Part shown: one piece after another, positions 51,087-60,693 of the stretch
How positions within the stretch are numbered: position 1 is the stretch's first letter
Layout of the letters: each line of letters begins with the position of its first letter
NCBI GenBank assembly: GCA_963783695.1
Contig: CAWAOM010000001.1
Span: 868,001-932,000 of the forward strand
DNA from: BM003 sp963783695
GTDB lineage: Bacteria; Pseudomonadota; Gammaproteobacteria; Steroidobacterales; BM003
DNA length: 64,000 nucleotides
Direction of reading: 5' to 3'
Notes under the pieces: model-generated
What the model was told of the DNA's origin: nothing
What the model saw: only the letters and a program-made list of their open reading frames with translations
Database searches by the model: none
Program-made: the position numbers and the translations under genes

Positions 51087-53450
51087 GTGAGCGCATATAT
51101 CCTCCCTCTCGACGAACTCGGCATGAGCGATGTCGAAACGGTTGGCGGCAAGAACGCTTCCCTTGGAGAAATGATCAGTCACCTGACCGCTTCCGGAGTT
51201 AAAGTTCCCGGAGGATTTGCCACGACATCCCTTGCTTTCCGCGACTTTCTCGCGACCGACGGCCTGCGCGAAAGAATCGACGCGGCCCTCGCCGAACTCG
51301 ATGTGGACGATGTCGAGGAACTTGCCCGCACCGGCGCTCAAATTCGAGAGTGGATAATGGCCACCGCATTGCCGCAGCGTCTCCATTCTGATCTGCGCAG
51401 CGCCTGGGACAAAATGTCCGGCGGCGCGGATATTGCCGTCGCCGTGCGCTCATCCGCGACAGCCGAAGACCTGCCCGATGCGTCCTTTGCCGGGCAGCAG
51501 GAAACTCTGCTCAATGTCCGTGGTTTTGCCAACGTTGTGGCTGCAATTCATGAGGTTTTTGCCTCGCTGTTCAACGATCGCGCGATCGCCTATCGGGTTC
51601 ACCAGGGCTACGATCACCACCAGGTCGCATTGTCGGCGGGCATCCAGCATATGGTTCGCAGCGACATCGGCACCAGCGGCGTAATGTTCACGCTGGACAC
51701 CGATTCGGGGTTCCGCGAAGTGGTCTTCATCACCGCTTCCTACGGTCTCGGTGAAACTGTCGTCCAGGGCGCGGTCAACCCCGACGAGTTCTACGTCTCC
51801 AAGCGTGCCGTGCGCGACGGCCACTACCCGGTGCTGCGACGCACACTTGGCGCCAAAGCGATCAAGATGGTCTACAACGACGACGGCGCGGATTCCTCCA
51901 CGGTGCGCCAAATCGAGGTTGATCTGGCCGACCAGCATCGATTCTGCCTGACGGATGAAGACATCCTGATACTGTCGCAACAGGCCCTGCTTATCGAAGA
52001 TCACTATCGCCGGCCGATGGATATCGAATGGGGCAAGGATGGTGAGAGCGGCGAGATTTTTATTCTCCAGGCCCGGCCCGAGACGGTTCAGAGCCGCTCC
52101 GGACGAACCATTCAGCGTTTCAAGTTGCGCGGCGCCTCTGACGTCGTGGCATCCGGAAGAAGTATCGGCCAGCGCATCGGCGCCGGGACCGTCCGGATCA
52201 TCCGCAACGTCAAGGAGATGAGTCGCGTGCAAACCGGCGATGTGCTGGTTGCCGACATGACCGATCCCGACTGGGAACCGGTGATGAAGCGCGCCGCGGC
52301 GATTGTGACCAATCGCGGTGGCCGGACCTGTCACGCCGCGATTATTGCGCGTGAACTGGGAATTCCCGCAGTCGTCGGATGCGGTGACGCGACCGACCGT
52401 CTGGTCGACGGCAGCGAAGTCACGGTTTCCTGCGCCGAGGGCGATGTCGGCAACGTGTATGACGGTCTGCTCGAGTATGAGCAGCAGGACGTCCAGCTCG
52501 ATAGCCTGCCGGACATTCCCGTCAAGCTGATGATGAACGTCGGCAACCCGGATCGGGCATTCGATTTCGCCGGCATCCCGAACCATGGGGTAGGACTTGC
52601 GCGGCTTGAATTCATCATCAACCGGATGATCGGCGTCCATCCGAAAGCGCTCCTGGAACTCGACACAGTCGATGACGAAACCCGATTGATAATCGAGCAA
52701 CAGATGTTCGGATATGCGAATCCGCGCGAGTTTTTCATACACAAGCTGGCGGAGGGTATCGCCACCATCGCGGCCGCGTTTGCGCCACATCCGGTTATCG
52801 TTCGTTTATCCGATTTCAAATCCAATGAGTACGCCAATCTCGTTGGCGGCGAACGCTACGAACCGCACGAGGAGAATCCGATGCTCGGCTTTCGCGGCGC
52901 GTCGCGCTATGTCGACGTCGACTTCAGACCGTGTTTCGAGATGGAATGCGAGGCCCTGAAACGGGTCCGTGAGCACATGGGATTCAGCAACGTGTGGGTC
53001 ATGGTCCCGTTTGTACGCACCCTGGAGGAAGCCAGCCAGGTCACCGGCTTGTTGCGCGATAACGGTCTCGAACGTGGCGTTGACGATCTCCGCGTCATCA
53101 TGATGTGCGAAATCCCCAGTAATGCCCTTCTGGCCGAAGAATTTCTCGAATATTTCGACGGGATGTCGATCGGCTCCAACGATATGACCCAGCTGACCCT
53201 GGGCCTGGACCGCGACTCGTCGGTGATTGCGCACCTGTTCGACGAACGTGACCCCGCAGTACGCAAACTACTGGGCATGGCAATTTCCGCTTGCCGCCAA
53301 CAGAACAAATACATCGGAATATGCGGCCAGGGGCCGTCCGATCACCCGGATCTTGCGCGCTGGTTACTGGATCAGGGCATTGAGTCGATTTCGCTCAACC
53401 CCGACACTGTGGTCGAAACCTGGATGTACCTGGCAGGAAAAAAGGTCTAG
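51087..53450 (+). CDS. ppsA: Phosphoenolpyruvate synthase
   Basis: A 787-residue enzyme from GTG 51087, close to the 792 of E. coli PpsA. The N-terminal nucleotide-binding domain begins with GGKNASLGEMI and includes VAVRSSATAEDLPDASFAGQQ. The phosphohistidine domain has GGRTCHAAIIARELGIPAVVGC with His416 and the adjacent Thr/Cys pair used by PpsR. The C-terminal TIM barrel has MTQLTLGLDRDS and the proton-donor Cys746 in GICGQGPSDHP. It makes PEP from pyruvate and ATP for gluconeogenesis. ppsR is divergent next door. Confidence 0.97.
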   Translation: MSAYILPLDELGMSDVETVGGKNASLGEMISHLTASGVKVPGGFATTSLAFRDFLATDGLRERIDAALAELDVDDVEELARTGAQIREWIMATALPQRLHSDLRSAWDKMSGGADIAVAVRSSATAEDLPDASFAGQQETLLNVRGFANVVAAIHEVFASLFNDRAIAYRVHQGYDHHQVALSAGIQHMVRSDIGTSGVMFTLDTDSGFREVVFITASYGLGETVVQGAVNPDEFYVSKRAVRDGHYPVLRRTLGAKAIKMVYNDDGADSSTVRQIEVDLADQHRFCLTDEDILILSQQALLIEDHYRRPMDIEWGKDGESGEIFILQARPETVQSRSGRTIQRFKLRGASDVVASGRSIGQRIGAGTVRIIRNVKEMSRVQTGDVLVADMTDPDWEPVMKRAAAIVTNRGGRTCHAAIIARELGIPAVVGCGDATDRLVDGSEVTVSCAEGDVGNVYDGLLEYEQQDVQLDSLPDIPVKLMMNVGNPDRAFDFAGIPNHGVGLARLEFIINRMIGVHPKALLELDTVDDETRLIIEQQMFGYANPREFFIHKLAEGIATIAAAFAPHPVIVRLSDFKSNEYANLVGGERYEPHEENPMLGFRGASRYVDVDFRPCFEMECEALKRVREHMGFSNVWVMVPFVRTLEEASQVTGLLRDNGLERGVDDLRVIMMCEIPSNALLAEEFLEYFDGMSIGSNDMTQLTLGLDRDSSVIAHLFDERDPAVRKLLGMAISACRQQNKYIGICGQGPSDHPDLARWLLDQGIESISLNPDTVVETWMYLAGKKV

Positions 53451-53461
53451 ACGGCTACCGC

Positions 53462-54142
53462 TTAGAGATCGCCCCACCCGGACCGCCGCCGCCGCCGCAA
53501 TCGCGGCAGAATCAGGCCGAGCAGAATACCCACGAACATCACGCTGGCACCGACCACAAACCACTCCAGCGTGCGCTTGCTCGACAGATCGTCGTTTTCC
53601 ATGCTCAGACGATCTACTTCCTTCTGCAGACTGTCGACGCGGGTGCTCAATCTCTGGTTCTGCTGGTCCACCTGCAGGACATTCGCGGCTTTCGCTCGCA
53701 GATCCTCGAGTTCCTGGGCGGTGCGCTCGTAGTCGGAACGAAACTGGTTACGTTCGGCGATAAGGTCGGAATTCTCGCCTGCCGCCGCACTCGCCGTCTC
53801 GCGCAATGCCGCCAGTTGTTCCCGCAGCGTCGCCACTTCCTGCTGGATTTGCGGCAGACGCACCCGCGCAACCGGCTGCGAAACCAGGAACCGCGTCAGC
53901 ACCCAGCCCTCGGTGCCGCCGCTTACCCTGACCTTGGTGTAGCCCGCTGCCGCATCGGTCTCCAGCACTTCGACGGCGGCACCGCTTTTGAGCATACGGA
54001 CGATGGCATTGCGCGTACTCTGGCCGCTGCGCATCGTAACTTCGAGTTCGTCAGTTACGTATCGGGTCTCGGCGCTCGCTGCGCCCGTCAACAAGATCAG
54101 CACTACTGTAAAAACAAGGCTCTTGAACATCGGTTTCGTCAT
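53462..54142 (-). CDS. YgiM-type SH3 domain membrane protein
   Basis: Starting at ATG 54142 gives 226 residues with a signal peptide (MTKPMFKSLVFTVVLILLTGAASA). An SH3b-like domain follows (ETRYVTDELEVTMRSGQSTRNAIVRMLKSG, about 24-90), then a coiled coil (about 95-190) and a C-terminal membrane helix (WFVVGASVMFVGILLGLILPRL) with a basic tail. This matches the TIGR04211/YgiM family. The first start (GTG 54220) would add sequence without a leader. Function in the family is unclear, probably envelope-related. It converges on ppsA. Confidence 0.88.
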   Translation of the reverse strand: MTKPMFKSLVFTVVLILLTGAASAETRYVTDELEVTMRSGQSTRNAIVRMLKSGAAVEVLETDAAAGYTKVRVSGGTEGWVLTRFLVSQPVARVRLPQIQQEVATLREQLAALRETASAAAGENSDLIAERNQFRSDYERTAQELEDLRAKAANVLQVDQQNQRLSTRVDSLQKEVDRLSMENDDLSSKRTLEWFVVGASVMFVGILLGLILPRLRRRRRSGWGDL

Positions 54143-54225
54143 AATCGGTGAGTTAGTCCAGTATTGTAAACACTCGTTTGGCACGGCCGCAGTGTCGCTT
54201 TTCCGCGACATCACAGCCACACCAA

Positions 54226-54639
54226 TTAGTCCTCGCTCAGGTGACTCAAAGCGGCCGCGCTGTGCTCCCAGTTTTGTCCGTCGAACGGGATCACGGTAAC
54301 CCGGCCCAGAGTTTCCCTTTCAAGGCACCGCAGATTAACACTGTAGCCATCAGGATTGGAACGCGGCACATAAAACGACTTTATTCCGCATATCGAGCAG
54401 AACAGATGGCGCGCCGTTCCGGTGTTAAAAGCATAGTTCGTCACTACGTCGCCGCCGCAAATGAGGCGGAAGCAACTCGCCGGTACGATCAGGTGCTGAA
54501 AACCGGTCATTGCGCAAACAGAACAGTTGCACTCGTGAATCTCGACATCACGCGGCGCATCGACTTCAAAGCGAACAGCGCCACAATGGCAGCCGCCCCG
54601 GTGCGTGGTTTTGCAGTCGATCTCCGGATTCATGCGCAA
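54226..54639 (-). CDS. GFA/CENP-V-type zinc-binding protein
   Basis: A 137-residue (or 135 from ATG 54633) protein of the glutathione-dependent formaldehyde-activating fold. Zinc motifs are visible: GGCHCGAVRFEV (about 15-26), CNCSVC (about 38-43) and FCSICGIKSFY (about 79-89). Members bind two zinc ions; some act with glutathione and formaldehyde, but many are uncharacterised. It lies 7 bases downstream of the propeller lipoprotein gene and is probably co-transcribed with it. Confidence 0.87.
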   Translation of the reverse strand: MRMNPEIDCKTTHRGGCHCGAVRFEVDAPRDVEIHECNCSVCAMTGFQHLIVPASCFRLICGGDVVTNYAFNTGTARHLFCSICGIKSFYVPRSNPDGYSVNLRCLERETLGRVTVIPFDGQNWEHSAAALSHLSED

Positions 54640-54646
54640 TCTTCGC

Positions 54647-55579
54647 TTATTCGCCCTCTGCGACGGCTACCACCATGGCGACCCAGCGCTCATCGGCACT
54701 CACAGCAATGCGGCTGATGGGTCCGGGAAGGAAGTCAGTGAGATCGGCCCAGACTTTCCAGCGGGTCCGTTGCGCATTGGCGCGGTAAATCACCTTGCCC
54801 TCTGCCATCAGAATGGAATCATCGGGGACAAACACGTAGTCCTGGGCACCCGGTCGCGGCTCCAGCATCGACACCCGCTCACCGTCCCGCAGCGAATAGA
54901 CGACCATTAGCGGACGATCGTCCTCGACGGTGTCGATAAAACTGATGCTGTCCGATTCGGGCAGGTAATGAATCGAGCGGCCAATCCCCGTGGCCAGCAC
55001 TTCGGCAATGCCGCTGCCAGTGTCGATCACCGCAAGCTGTGGCGGCTCGCCAACCAGGAATGCCAGTACGCGTCGTGAATCGATCCAGGCGTGATAGCCC
55101 ACGTTGCGCCATTGCGGCAGCAGCAGACGCGGCTCCCCCCGCACGCGATCAAATCGCCATAGACGTTGCGCCCCATCCTGTTCGACACGCACTACTGAAA
55201 ATGCCCCGTCCGGCCCCAACGGAGTGGGCGAGTATTCACTTTCTTCGGTCTCCGTAAGCTGGGTCATCACTTCTTCGGCAAAATTGTATTCGAAAATATC
55301 GGCCTGCTTGCCGTCCACGATTGATGAAAACAACACAGCCTGTTCGCCCGGCACAAACGTCGGCTGATTGTCATAGCCCGGGCGAGCCGTGATATTGCGC
55401 AAATTGGCGGGATCCGGCGACCTGGAGATGTCCTTTACCGACAGCAGGAAGATATCCGTATCGGGCACACCGGCCGCGATTGCCGCGCCAGCAGAATCAT
55501 CGGAGCTCGGGCCACACGCGGCCAGAGAAATGGAAACTAAAACGGCTATCAGGGCTGCAAGAAAGTACTGTCCTCGCAT
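54647..55579 (-). CDS. Lipoprotein with beta-propeller-like repeats
   Basis: ATG 55579 gives 310 residues with a lipoprotein signal ending ISLAAC. The mature part has WD40/TolB-like short beta repeats (DIFLLSV, NQPTFVPGEQAVLFSSIVDGKQADIFEY, YSPTPLGPDGAFSVVRVEQDG, RVLAFLVGEPPQLAVIDTG, ISRIAVSADERWVAMVVAV), consistent with a five- to seven-bladed propeller. Likely periplasmic, outer-membrane attached. Specific function unknown; it precedes the GFA gene in an apparent operon. Confidence 0.8.
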   Translation of the reverse strand: MRGQYFLAALIAVLVSISLAACGPSSDDSAGAAIAAGVPDTDIFLLSVKDISRSPDPANLRNITARPGYDNQPTFVPGEQAVLFSSIVDGKQADIFEYNFAEEVMTQLTETEESEYSPTPLGPDGAFSVVRVEQDGAQRLWRFDRVRGEPRLLLPQWRNVGYHAWIDSRRVLAFLVGEPPQLAVIDTGSGIAEVLATGIGRSIHYLPESDSISFIDTVEDDRPLMVVYSLRDGERVSMLEPRPGAQDYVFVPDDSILMAEGKVIYRANAQRTRWKVWADLTDFLPGPISRIAVSADERWVAMVVAVAEGE

Positions 55580-55888
55580 CGAGGCTTCTCCCGTTGCGGA
55601 TCCGCGTCCGGTACGAATCGTAATCTGGCGATACGATACAGGAGGCGACTGGATCGAGGCCATAGCATTGGGCTCGTTCACGCGGCCCACGGAATCGCCG
55701 CCACGGTCGCTACCGCGATTCCGGAGATGCCGCAGATGGGCATTTTCGCGTCAGTTCAATCGCGGCCAGAGATCACAGACGGCCAGCGGCAGAGTGAGAT
55801 GGCGACCACTTGCGCGTTGCACGGGAGCACCCGCTCCGCACAGCACGGCCACTGCGCGGTCGGCCGGGAAAAGCGGCTCCCGGCATCG
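55580..55888. other. 309-base gap without a recognised gene
   Basis: Contains the upstream region of the lipoprotein gene (CAGGAGGCG at about 55639 is on the other strand and has no gene behind it). A 7-base-pair hairpin at 55863-55884, just past the threonine dehydratase stop, has no T tract and is at best a weak terminator. No gene seen. Confidence 0.35.
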
Positions 55889-56842
55889 CTATCGGACCCA
55901 TGGCAGGGAGTCCAGATCGACGTTGCCGCCACTGAGGATCACGCCGATTCGCCGGCCCCTGGCGGCAACCACGCGTTCGAGCAAAGCCGCCACCGGCACC
56001 GCGGCTGAAGGCTCGATGACGATCTTCATACGCTCCCAGATCGTTCGCATTGCCGTGACGATTGCCGCCTCATCGACTCGCACGATATCGTCGACATAGC
56101 GCCTGATCAGAGCAAAATTGAGTGCGCCGAGGGAAGCGCGCAGACCATCCGCGATGGTGTCCGGGGCGTCGAGAATGACCCGCTCACCGCTGCGAAAGCC
56201 CTGCCAGGCATCGTCCGCCGCCGCCGGCTCGGTCCCTATGACCGCCGCAGTGGTGGAGCTGCCGCGCGCGGCAATGGCGGTGCCCGCCAGGAGGCCGCCA
56301 CCCCCTACAGGAACCAAAATCAAATCCAGGTCGGGTACAGCCTCGATCAACTCGAGCGCCGCGGTGCCCTGCCCGGAGATGACCGCCGCGTCGTCATAGG
56401 GGTGAACCGGGGTGGCCCCCAGCCTGTCGACCACCTCGGCCAGCGTCCGTTCGCGATCGCTCAGGGTCGGCGCACACTCGATTATCGTGGCTCCATAGCG
56501 CTCGACCGATGCCCGTTTCACTGCCGGCGCACTTTGCGGCACCACAACGTGGGCGGGAATACCGCGGCTACGTGCCGCCAGCGCCAGCGCCGCGCCATGG
56601 TTGCCCGAGGAATGGGTCGCCACGCCGTGGCTGCAGCGCTCGTCGCTCAGGCCGAATACCGCGTTATGGGCGCCGCGCGCCTTAAACGCTCCAACTCTTT
56701 GCATATTTTCGCACTTGAAGAAAATCTCGGCGCCGAGTTCACTCGCCAGGCTGGCGCAGGTAAGGACGGGAGTGTGATGGATGTACGGCGCAATACGGTT
56801 GGCCGCGGCAAGCACATCATCGTAGGTCACGGAATCGGTCAT
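55889..56842 (-). CDS. Threonine/serine dehydratase-like PLP enzyme
   Basis: A 317-residue fold-type II PLP enzyme. The lysine is Lys54 in KCENMQRVGAFKARGAHNA; the phosphate-binding loop is VGGGGLLAG (about 177-185). Also present are THSSGNHGAALALAA and a C-terminal VILSGGNVDLD. There is no ACT regulatory domain, so it resembles catabolic threonine dehydratase or serine racemase, not biosynthetic IlvA. It overlaps the upstream methyltransferase gene (ATGA). Exact substrate is unresolved. Confidence 0.88.
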   Translation of the reverse strand: MTDSVTYDDVLAAANRIAPYIHHTPVLTCASLASELGAEIFFKCENMQRVGAFKARGAHNAVFGLSDERCSHGVATHSSGNHGAALALAARSRGIPAHVVVPQSAPAVKRASVERYGATIIECAPTLSDRERTLAEVVDRLGATPVHPYDDAAVISGQGTAALELIEAVPDLDLILVPVGGGGLLAGTAIAARGSSTTAAVIGTEPAAADDAWQGFRSGERVILDAPDTIADGLRASLGALNFALIRRYVDDIVRVDEAAIVTAMRTIWERMKIVIEPSAAVPVAALLERVVAARGRRIGVILSGGNVDLDSLPWVR

Positions 56843-57441
56843 TTCGCGCGGTCTCTTTGAAATGCCAGAATAAAATTGTTGGCCGGCATAGGATGCACCG
56901 CGAGCGGCGCGAGCCCCGCAGCCAGCGCCTGCTGCTGCACTGCCTCGATGTCGCGCAGACCCTGACCCTTACCTTCGGCACGCAATTGTTCATCAAACAA
57001 TGCGTTGCCCCGTCCTACATGGCGGCCGTTCTGTTTGAACGGCCCATAAATCAGCAAGCGGCCGCCCGGGACAAGCAGCGAGGCGCTGCCCTCGATCGCC
57101 CTGATTCCGCTTTCCCACGGCATGATGTGCAGCGTATTGGCAGTGAAAACGGCATCGACGGCAGGCAACTGCCAGTCTTGCGGATTATCCACATCCAGCT
57201 CTTCCGGCCCGCTCAGATTGGGCAATGCGGCCTCCCCCAGCCACGCAGCAATGCCGTCGCGGCGATGGCCAAGATCGCTGGCTATCCAGCTCAGCCACGG
57301 CATGCTCGCCGCAAAAAAAACAGCATGCTGCCCGGTGCCGGAACCAATTTCCAGAACGCAGCGGGCATGTTCCAGATACCCGTTCAGAACCTCCAGAATC
57401 GGTCGCTTATTATTATCGCAGGCCGGCGCATACGGTTTCAT
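56839..57441 (-). CDS. DUF938 SAM-dependent methyltransferase
   Basis: A 200-residue class I methyltransferase-like protein. Motif I reads VLEIGSGTGQHAVFFA (about 29-44), with DNNKRPILEVLNGYL before it and TANTLHIMPW after; the C-terminus ends ANNFILAFQR. This is the DUF938 pattern. Overlap with orn upstream (57438-57441) and the dehydratase downstream indicates one transcript. Substrate unknown. Confidence 0.85.
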   Translation of the reverse strand: MKPYAPACDNNKRPILEVLNGYLEHARCVLEIGSGTGQHAVFFAASMPWLSWIASDLGHRRDGIAAWLGEAALPNLSGPEELDVDNPQDWQLPAVDAVFTANTLHIMPWESGIRAIEGSASLLVPGGRLLIYGPFKQNGRHVGRGNALFDEQLRAEGKGQGLRDIEAVQQQALAAGLAPLAVHPMPANNFILAFQRDRAK

Positions 57442-58001
57442 TGCCGTGGCAAACGAAACTCGGGCCCGATGAAGTTGGCGCGGTAGTATTGCAGTTCCTT
57501 GATCGACTCAAGTATGTCCGCCAGCGCCAGGTGCTGCGCCTGCTTCGAGAAACCTTTCACCAACTCCGGCGCCCACCGGTTAACGAGCTCTTTCAGGCTG
57601 CTGACATCGAGATTTCTGTAGTGGAAAAAGCGCTCGAGCCGCGGCATGGAACGGACCAGAAACCGGCGATCCTGGCAGATCGTATTCCCGCACATCGGTG
57701 ACTTGCCCGGTTCAACGTAACGATTCAGGAACAATAGGGTCTGGGCCTGCGCCTCGGCTTCGTTATTGGTACTTTCGCGGACACGGGTGATAAGCCCGGA
57801 GTCGCCGTGCTGAACGGTGTTCCACTCGTCCATGGCGGCGAGAATCTTATCCGGCTGGTGGATCGCCAGCACGGGCCCCTCTGCGAGAATATTCAAATCC
57901 TTGTCGGTAACCACTGTTGCGATTTCCAGGATTCGGTCATGTTCAGGGTCAAGACCGGTCATTTCGAGATCGATCCAGACCAGATTTTGTGGGTCTTTCA
58001 C
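57438..58001 (-). CDS. orn: Oligoribonuclease
   Basis: I start at GTG 58001 (VKDPQNLVWIDLEM), which matches the usual Orn N-terminus; ATG 58037 would add 12 basic residues. The 187 residues show the DEDDh exonuclease motifs: IDLEMTGLD (Exo I), CGNTICQDRRFL (Exo II) and HLALADILESIKELQYYR (Exo III). Orn degrades 2- to 5-nucleotide RNAs and pGpG. The stop overlaps the DUF938 start. It is divergent from the Ste24-type gene, with rsgA just beyond, a neighbourhood common in gammaproteobacteria. Confidence 0.95.
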   Translation of the reverse strand: MKDPQNLVWIDLEMTGLDPEHDRILEIATVVTDKDLNILAEGPVLAIHQPDKILAAMDEWNTVQHGDSGLITRVRESTNNEAEAQAQTLLFLNRYVEPGKSPMCGNTICQDRRFLVRSMPRLERFFHYRNLDVSSLKELVNRWAPELVKGFSKQAQHLALADILESIKELQYYRANFIGPEFRLPRQ

Positions 58002-58083
58002 AGCGTGTTTATAGCCCTTGGCCAGCTTGCGGCGCATTCTATCAGAGGCTAAGCTTGGCCGCCCTCGTGCTGGCAAAATCCGA

Positions 58084-59334
58084 ATGAACGTTTATACCGT
58101 CATATTTCTCGCGCTTCTTGCCGCCGTCACGCTGTGCCGGATGTGGCTGAGCGCGCGGCAAACGCGCAATATCCGCGAACATCGCTCAAGCGTGCCCGGT
58201 CCGTTCGATACCCGTATTTCACTGGAAAACCACCAGAAGGCCGCGGACTACACGATGGCGCGTGGCCGCCTTGGCCGAATCGAAACACTCTACGATGCCG
58301 TCCTGCTTTGCGCCTGGACCCTGGGCGGTGGATTCGCGCTTCTCGACGGCGCCGTACGCAGCCTTGAATGGGGCAATATCGCTACGGGACTCGCATTCGT
58401 GCTGAGCTTCTCAATTATTGGCAGCCTGCTCGGTCTGCCTTTCGCCGTTTACAATACGTTCGGTGTCGAAGAACGATTCGGCTTTAACCGTACAACACCG
58501 AAGCTGTTCGTCATCGACCTGCTAAAAGGCGTGCTGGTAAGCCTGTTGCTGGGTGCCCCGCTGCTTGCGGCGATACTCTGGTTCATGGCCAACGCCGGGG
58601 CGTATTGGTGGATTTACGCCTGGCTCGTCTGGGCTGGATTCAGCCTGCTGCTGACCTGGGCCTACCCGACTTTCATCGCGCCGTGGTTCAATCGCTTCGA
58701 GGCACTCGAGGATCAAGACCTGCAATCGCGTATCGAGGCGTTGCTGGAACGCTGCGGATTTCGCTCCAGCGGCGTCTTCGTCATGGACGGGTCGCGGCGC
58801 AGCAGCCACGGCAACGCCTATTTCACCGGTCTCGGCGCTGCGAAACGAATCGTGTTTTTCGACACGCTGCTGAAATCGCTCGAACCAGCGGAAATCGAGG
58901 CGGTACTCGCACACGAACTCGGACATTTTCGCCGCCATCACATTCGCAAGCGCCTGATCACGATGCTGGCTTTGGGGCTCGCCGCATTGGCCCTTCTCGG
59001 CTGGCTCAGGTTGCAGCCCGGATTCTACTCCGGGCTAGGGTTCGCCGGCATGTCCGATTACGCCGCACTGACCCTGTTTATGGTCGTCGCCCCGCTGGCA
59101 GGCTATTTTGCATCGCCGCTTGCTGCCTTGTTGTCGCGCAAACACGAATTCGAGGCGGACGCTTTTGCGGTGGAACACAGTGACGGCGCGGCCCTGATTG
59201 CCGCATTGGTAAAACTCTACCGCGACAACGCTACAACCTTGACACCGGACCGCCTGCACTCGCTGTTTTACGACTCGCATCCGCCAGCGCCTATTCGGAT
59301 CGAACACATTGAAGCCCTGGTCGGTCGGCGGTGA
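58084..59334 (+). CDS. M48 Ste24-type membrane endopeptidase
   Basis: A 416-residue multi-pass membrane protein from ATG 58084. An N-terminal region resembles CAAX prenyl protease 1 (TRISLENHQKAADYTMARGRLGRIE, NTFGVEERFGFNRTTPKLFVIDLLKG). The zinc site is AHELGHFRRHHI and the third ligand lies in RKHEFEADAFAV. About seven hydrophobic segments span the length. The bacterial function is membrane-protein turnover. It overlaps rsgA in GTGA, so the two are coupled. Confidence 0.92.
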   Translation: MNVYTVIFLALLAAVTLCRMWLSARQTRNIREHRSSVPGPFDTRISLENHQKAADYTMARGRLGRIETLYDAVLLCAWTLGGGFALLDGAVRSLEWGNIATGLAFVLSFSIIGSLLGLPFAVYNTFGVEERFGFNRTTPKLFVIDLLKGVLVSLLLGAPLLAAILWFMANAGAYWWIYAWLVWAGFSLLLTWAYPTFIAPWFNRFEALEDQDLQSRIEALLERCGFRSSGVFVMDGSRRSSHGNAYFTGLGAAKRIVFFDTLLKSLEPAEIEAVLAHELGHFRRHHIRKRLITMLALGLAALALLGWLRLQPGFYSGLGFAGMSDYAALTLFMVVAPLAGYFASPLAALLSRKHEFEADAFAVEHSDGAALIAALVKLYRDNATTLTPDRLHSLFYDSHPPAPIRIEHIEALVGRR

Positions 59335-60242
59335 ATCCGAGCCTGGATCGACGAGGTATCGTAGTCAGCAATTTCGGCCGCCGTGCCCTGGTCGAGGATG
59401 ACAGCGGCGAACGTCACCAGTGTATGCTCTCGAGCCGCAGCCTGAAGCCCGTGACCGGGGATGAGGTAGTCTGGACCGCCGCCACCCCGAGTTCACAACC
59501 GCTGCTTGTACGCGTGGAACAACGACGCAATGCGCTGGTGAGACCCAATAATCGCGGCAAGATCGAGGTGCTTGCGGCAAATGTCTCACAGGTCGTAATC
59601 GTCGTTGCGCCGTCACCCGAACCCGATCCGTTCATCGTCGATCGCTACATTGCAGCGGCCGAATTTATGACAGCGAAGGCGGCAGTGGTGTGCAACAAGC
59701 GCGATCTCATCGACGCTGACGGCTTTGCGTTCGACACTGAACTCCACGTATACGCAGCGCTGGGCTATCCGACACTTCACACCAGTGCAACCGCAAGCCA
59801 GGGCCTCGCCGAGCTCAGGGATTTACTGCGCGGAAATACCTCGATTCTCGTTGGTCAGTCCGGCACCGGGAAATCATCATTACTGAACGCACTGCTGCCG
59901 GAGCTCGATCTCGCCACGCAGAGTGTATCGGCGGCACTTGGCGAAGGGCGTCATACCACCACCGCCTCGACGCTGTATCACCTCGAAAACGGCGGCCGCA
60001 TCATCGACTCGCCCGGCGTCCGTGACTACGCCCCCGGACAGGCACTTGAAGGCGGCGTGCAACAAGGTTTCGTGGAAATCGAAGCCGCCTCACGGCAGTG
60101 CCGTTTTCACAATTGCATGCATCTGAAAGAACCCGGATGCGCGGTAGTCGAAGCCGTCTCCGCGGAGAAAATCAGTGCGCGCCGCTACGAAAGCTACCGG
60201 CGTCTGCTACGTCTCGGCCGCGATCTCGCCCGCACGTATTAA
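59331..60242 (+). CDS. rsgA: Ribosome small-subunit biogenesis GTPase RsgA
   Basis: A 303-residue GTPase from GTG 59331, overlapping the protease stop. An N-terminal OB fold (VVSNFGRRALVEDDSGERHQC) is followed by the circularly permuted GTPase: CNKRDLID (G4) first, then the P-loop GQSGTGKSSLLNALL (G1) and DSPGVRD (G3). The C-terminal zinc knuckle has CRFHNCMHLKEPGC. RsgA aids late 30S maturation. Neighbouring orn is a typical association. Confidence 0.95.
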   Translation: MNPSLDRRGIVVSNFGRRALVEDDSGERHQCMLSSRSLKPVTGDEVVWTAATPSSQPLLVRVEQRRNALVRPNNRGKIEVLAANVSQVVIVVAPSPEPDPFIVDRYIAAAEFMTAKAAVVCNKRDLIDADGFAFDTELHVYAALGYPTLHTSATASQGLAELRDLLRGNTSILVGQSGTGKSSLLNALLPELDLATQSVSAALGEGRHTTTASTLYHLENGGRIIDSPGVRDYAPGQALEGGVQQGFVEIEAASRQCRFHNCMHLKEPGCAVVEAVSAEKISARRYESYRRLLRLGRDLARTY

Positions 60243-60321
60243 ACACGGGTGCGCGGTCAACGCAAGACTTTCCGCCACCGGCAACTGCGCAGGCAAACAC
60301 CCCGGTGATCAGGTATCCGGG

Positions 60322-60666
60322 TCAGCCCGGCGGCCAGGTGAGAGCGCGGCCACCGAGCACGTGCAGGTGGAGATGAAAAACCGTCTGGCCGGCTCCGCTG
60401 TTGCAGTTCATCACCGCGCGGTAGCCCTCTTCGGCGAAGCCGCCATCACGCGCCACCTGAGCCGCCGCAAGGTACAGCTTCCCTATCAGCTCTGCATCAT
60501 CGGGGGCGATGTCATTGATCGTCGCGATATGCCGTTTGGGGATAACGAGCACATGAGTTGGTGCCTGTGGATTGATATCGCGAAAGGCGAGAACGTCGTC
60601 AGTCTCCAGAACAGTGTCGGGCTGAATCTCAGCAGCCACCATTTTGCAGAACAGGCATTCGGTCAT
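60322..60666 (-). CDS. hinT: HIT-family purine nucleoside phosphoramidase
   Basis: A 114-residue HinT-type protein. ECLFCKMVAAEIQP starts it, LVIPKRHIATINDIAPDD follows, and the active-site histidine triad reads FHLHLHVLGG (about 97-106). HIT proteins cleave adenosine phosphoramidates. The N-terminal CxxC suggests a structural zinc. It lies 27 bases after recR on the same strand. Confidence 0.92.
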   Translation of the reverse strand: MTECLFCKMVAAEIQPDTVLETDDVLAFRDINPQAPTHVLVIPKRHIATINDIAPDDAELIGKLYLAAAQVARDGGFAEEGYRAVMNCNSGAGQTVFHLHLHVLGGRALTWPPG

Positions 60667-60693
60667 GACACTTTCTCCAATGCAAATACGCGT

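Noticed and set aside
51450..52790. 446-codon open frame antisense to ppsA
   Set aside because: Lies wholly inside a well-conserved enzyme gene; no recognisable domain or start context.
55863..55884. Strong terminator after the threonine dehydratase-like gene
   Set aside because: The hairpin is short with an 8-base loop and has no T tract on the relevant strand.
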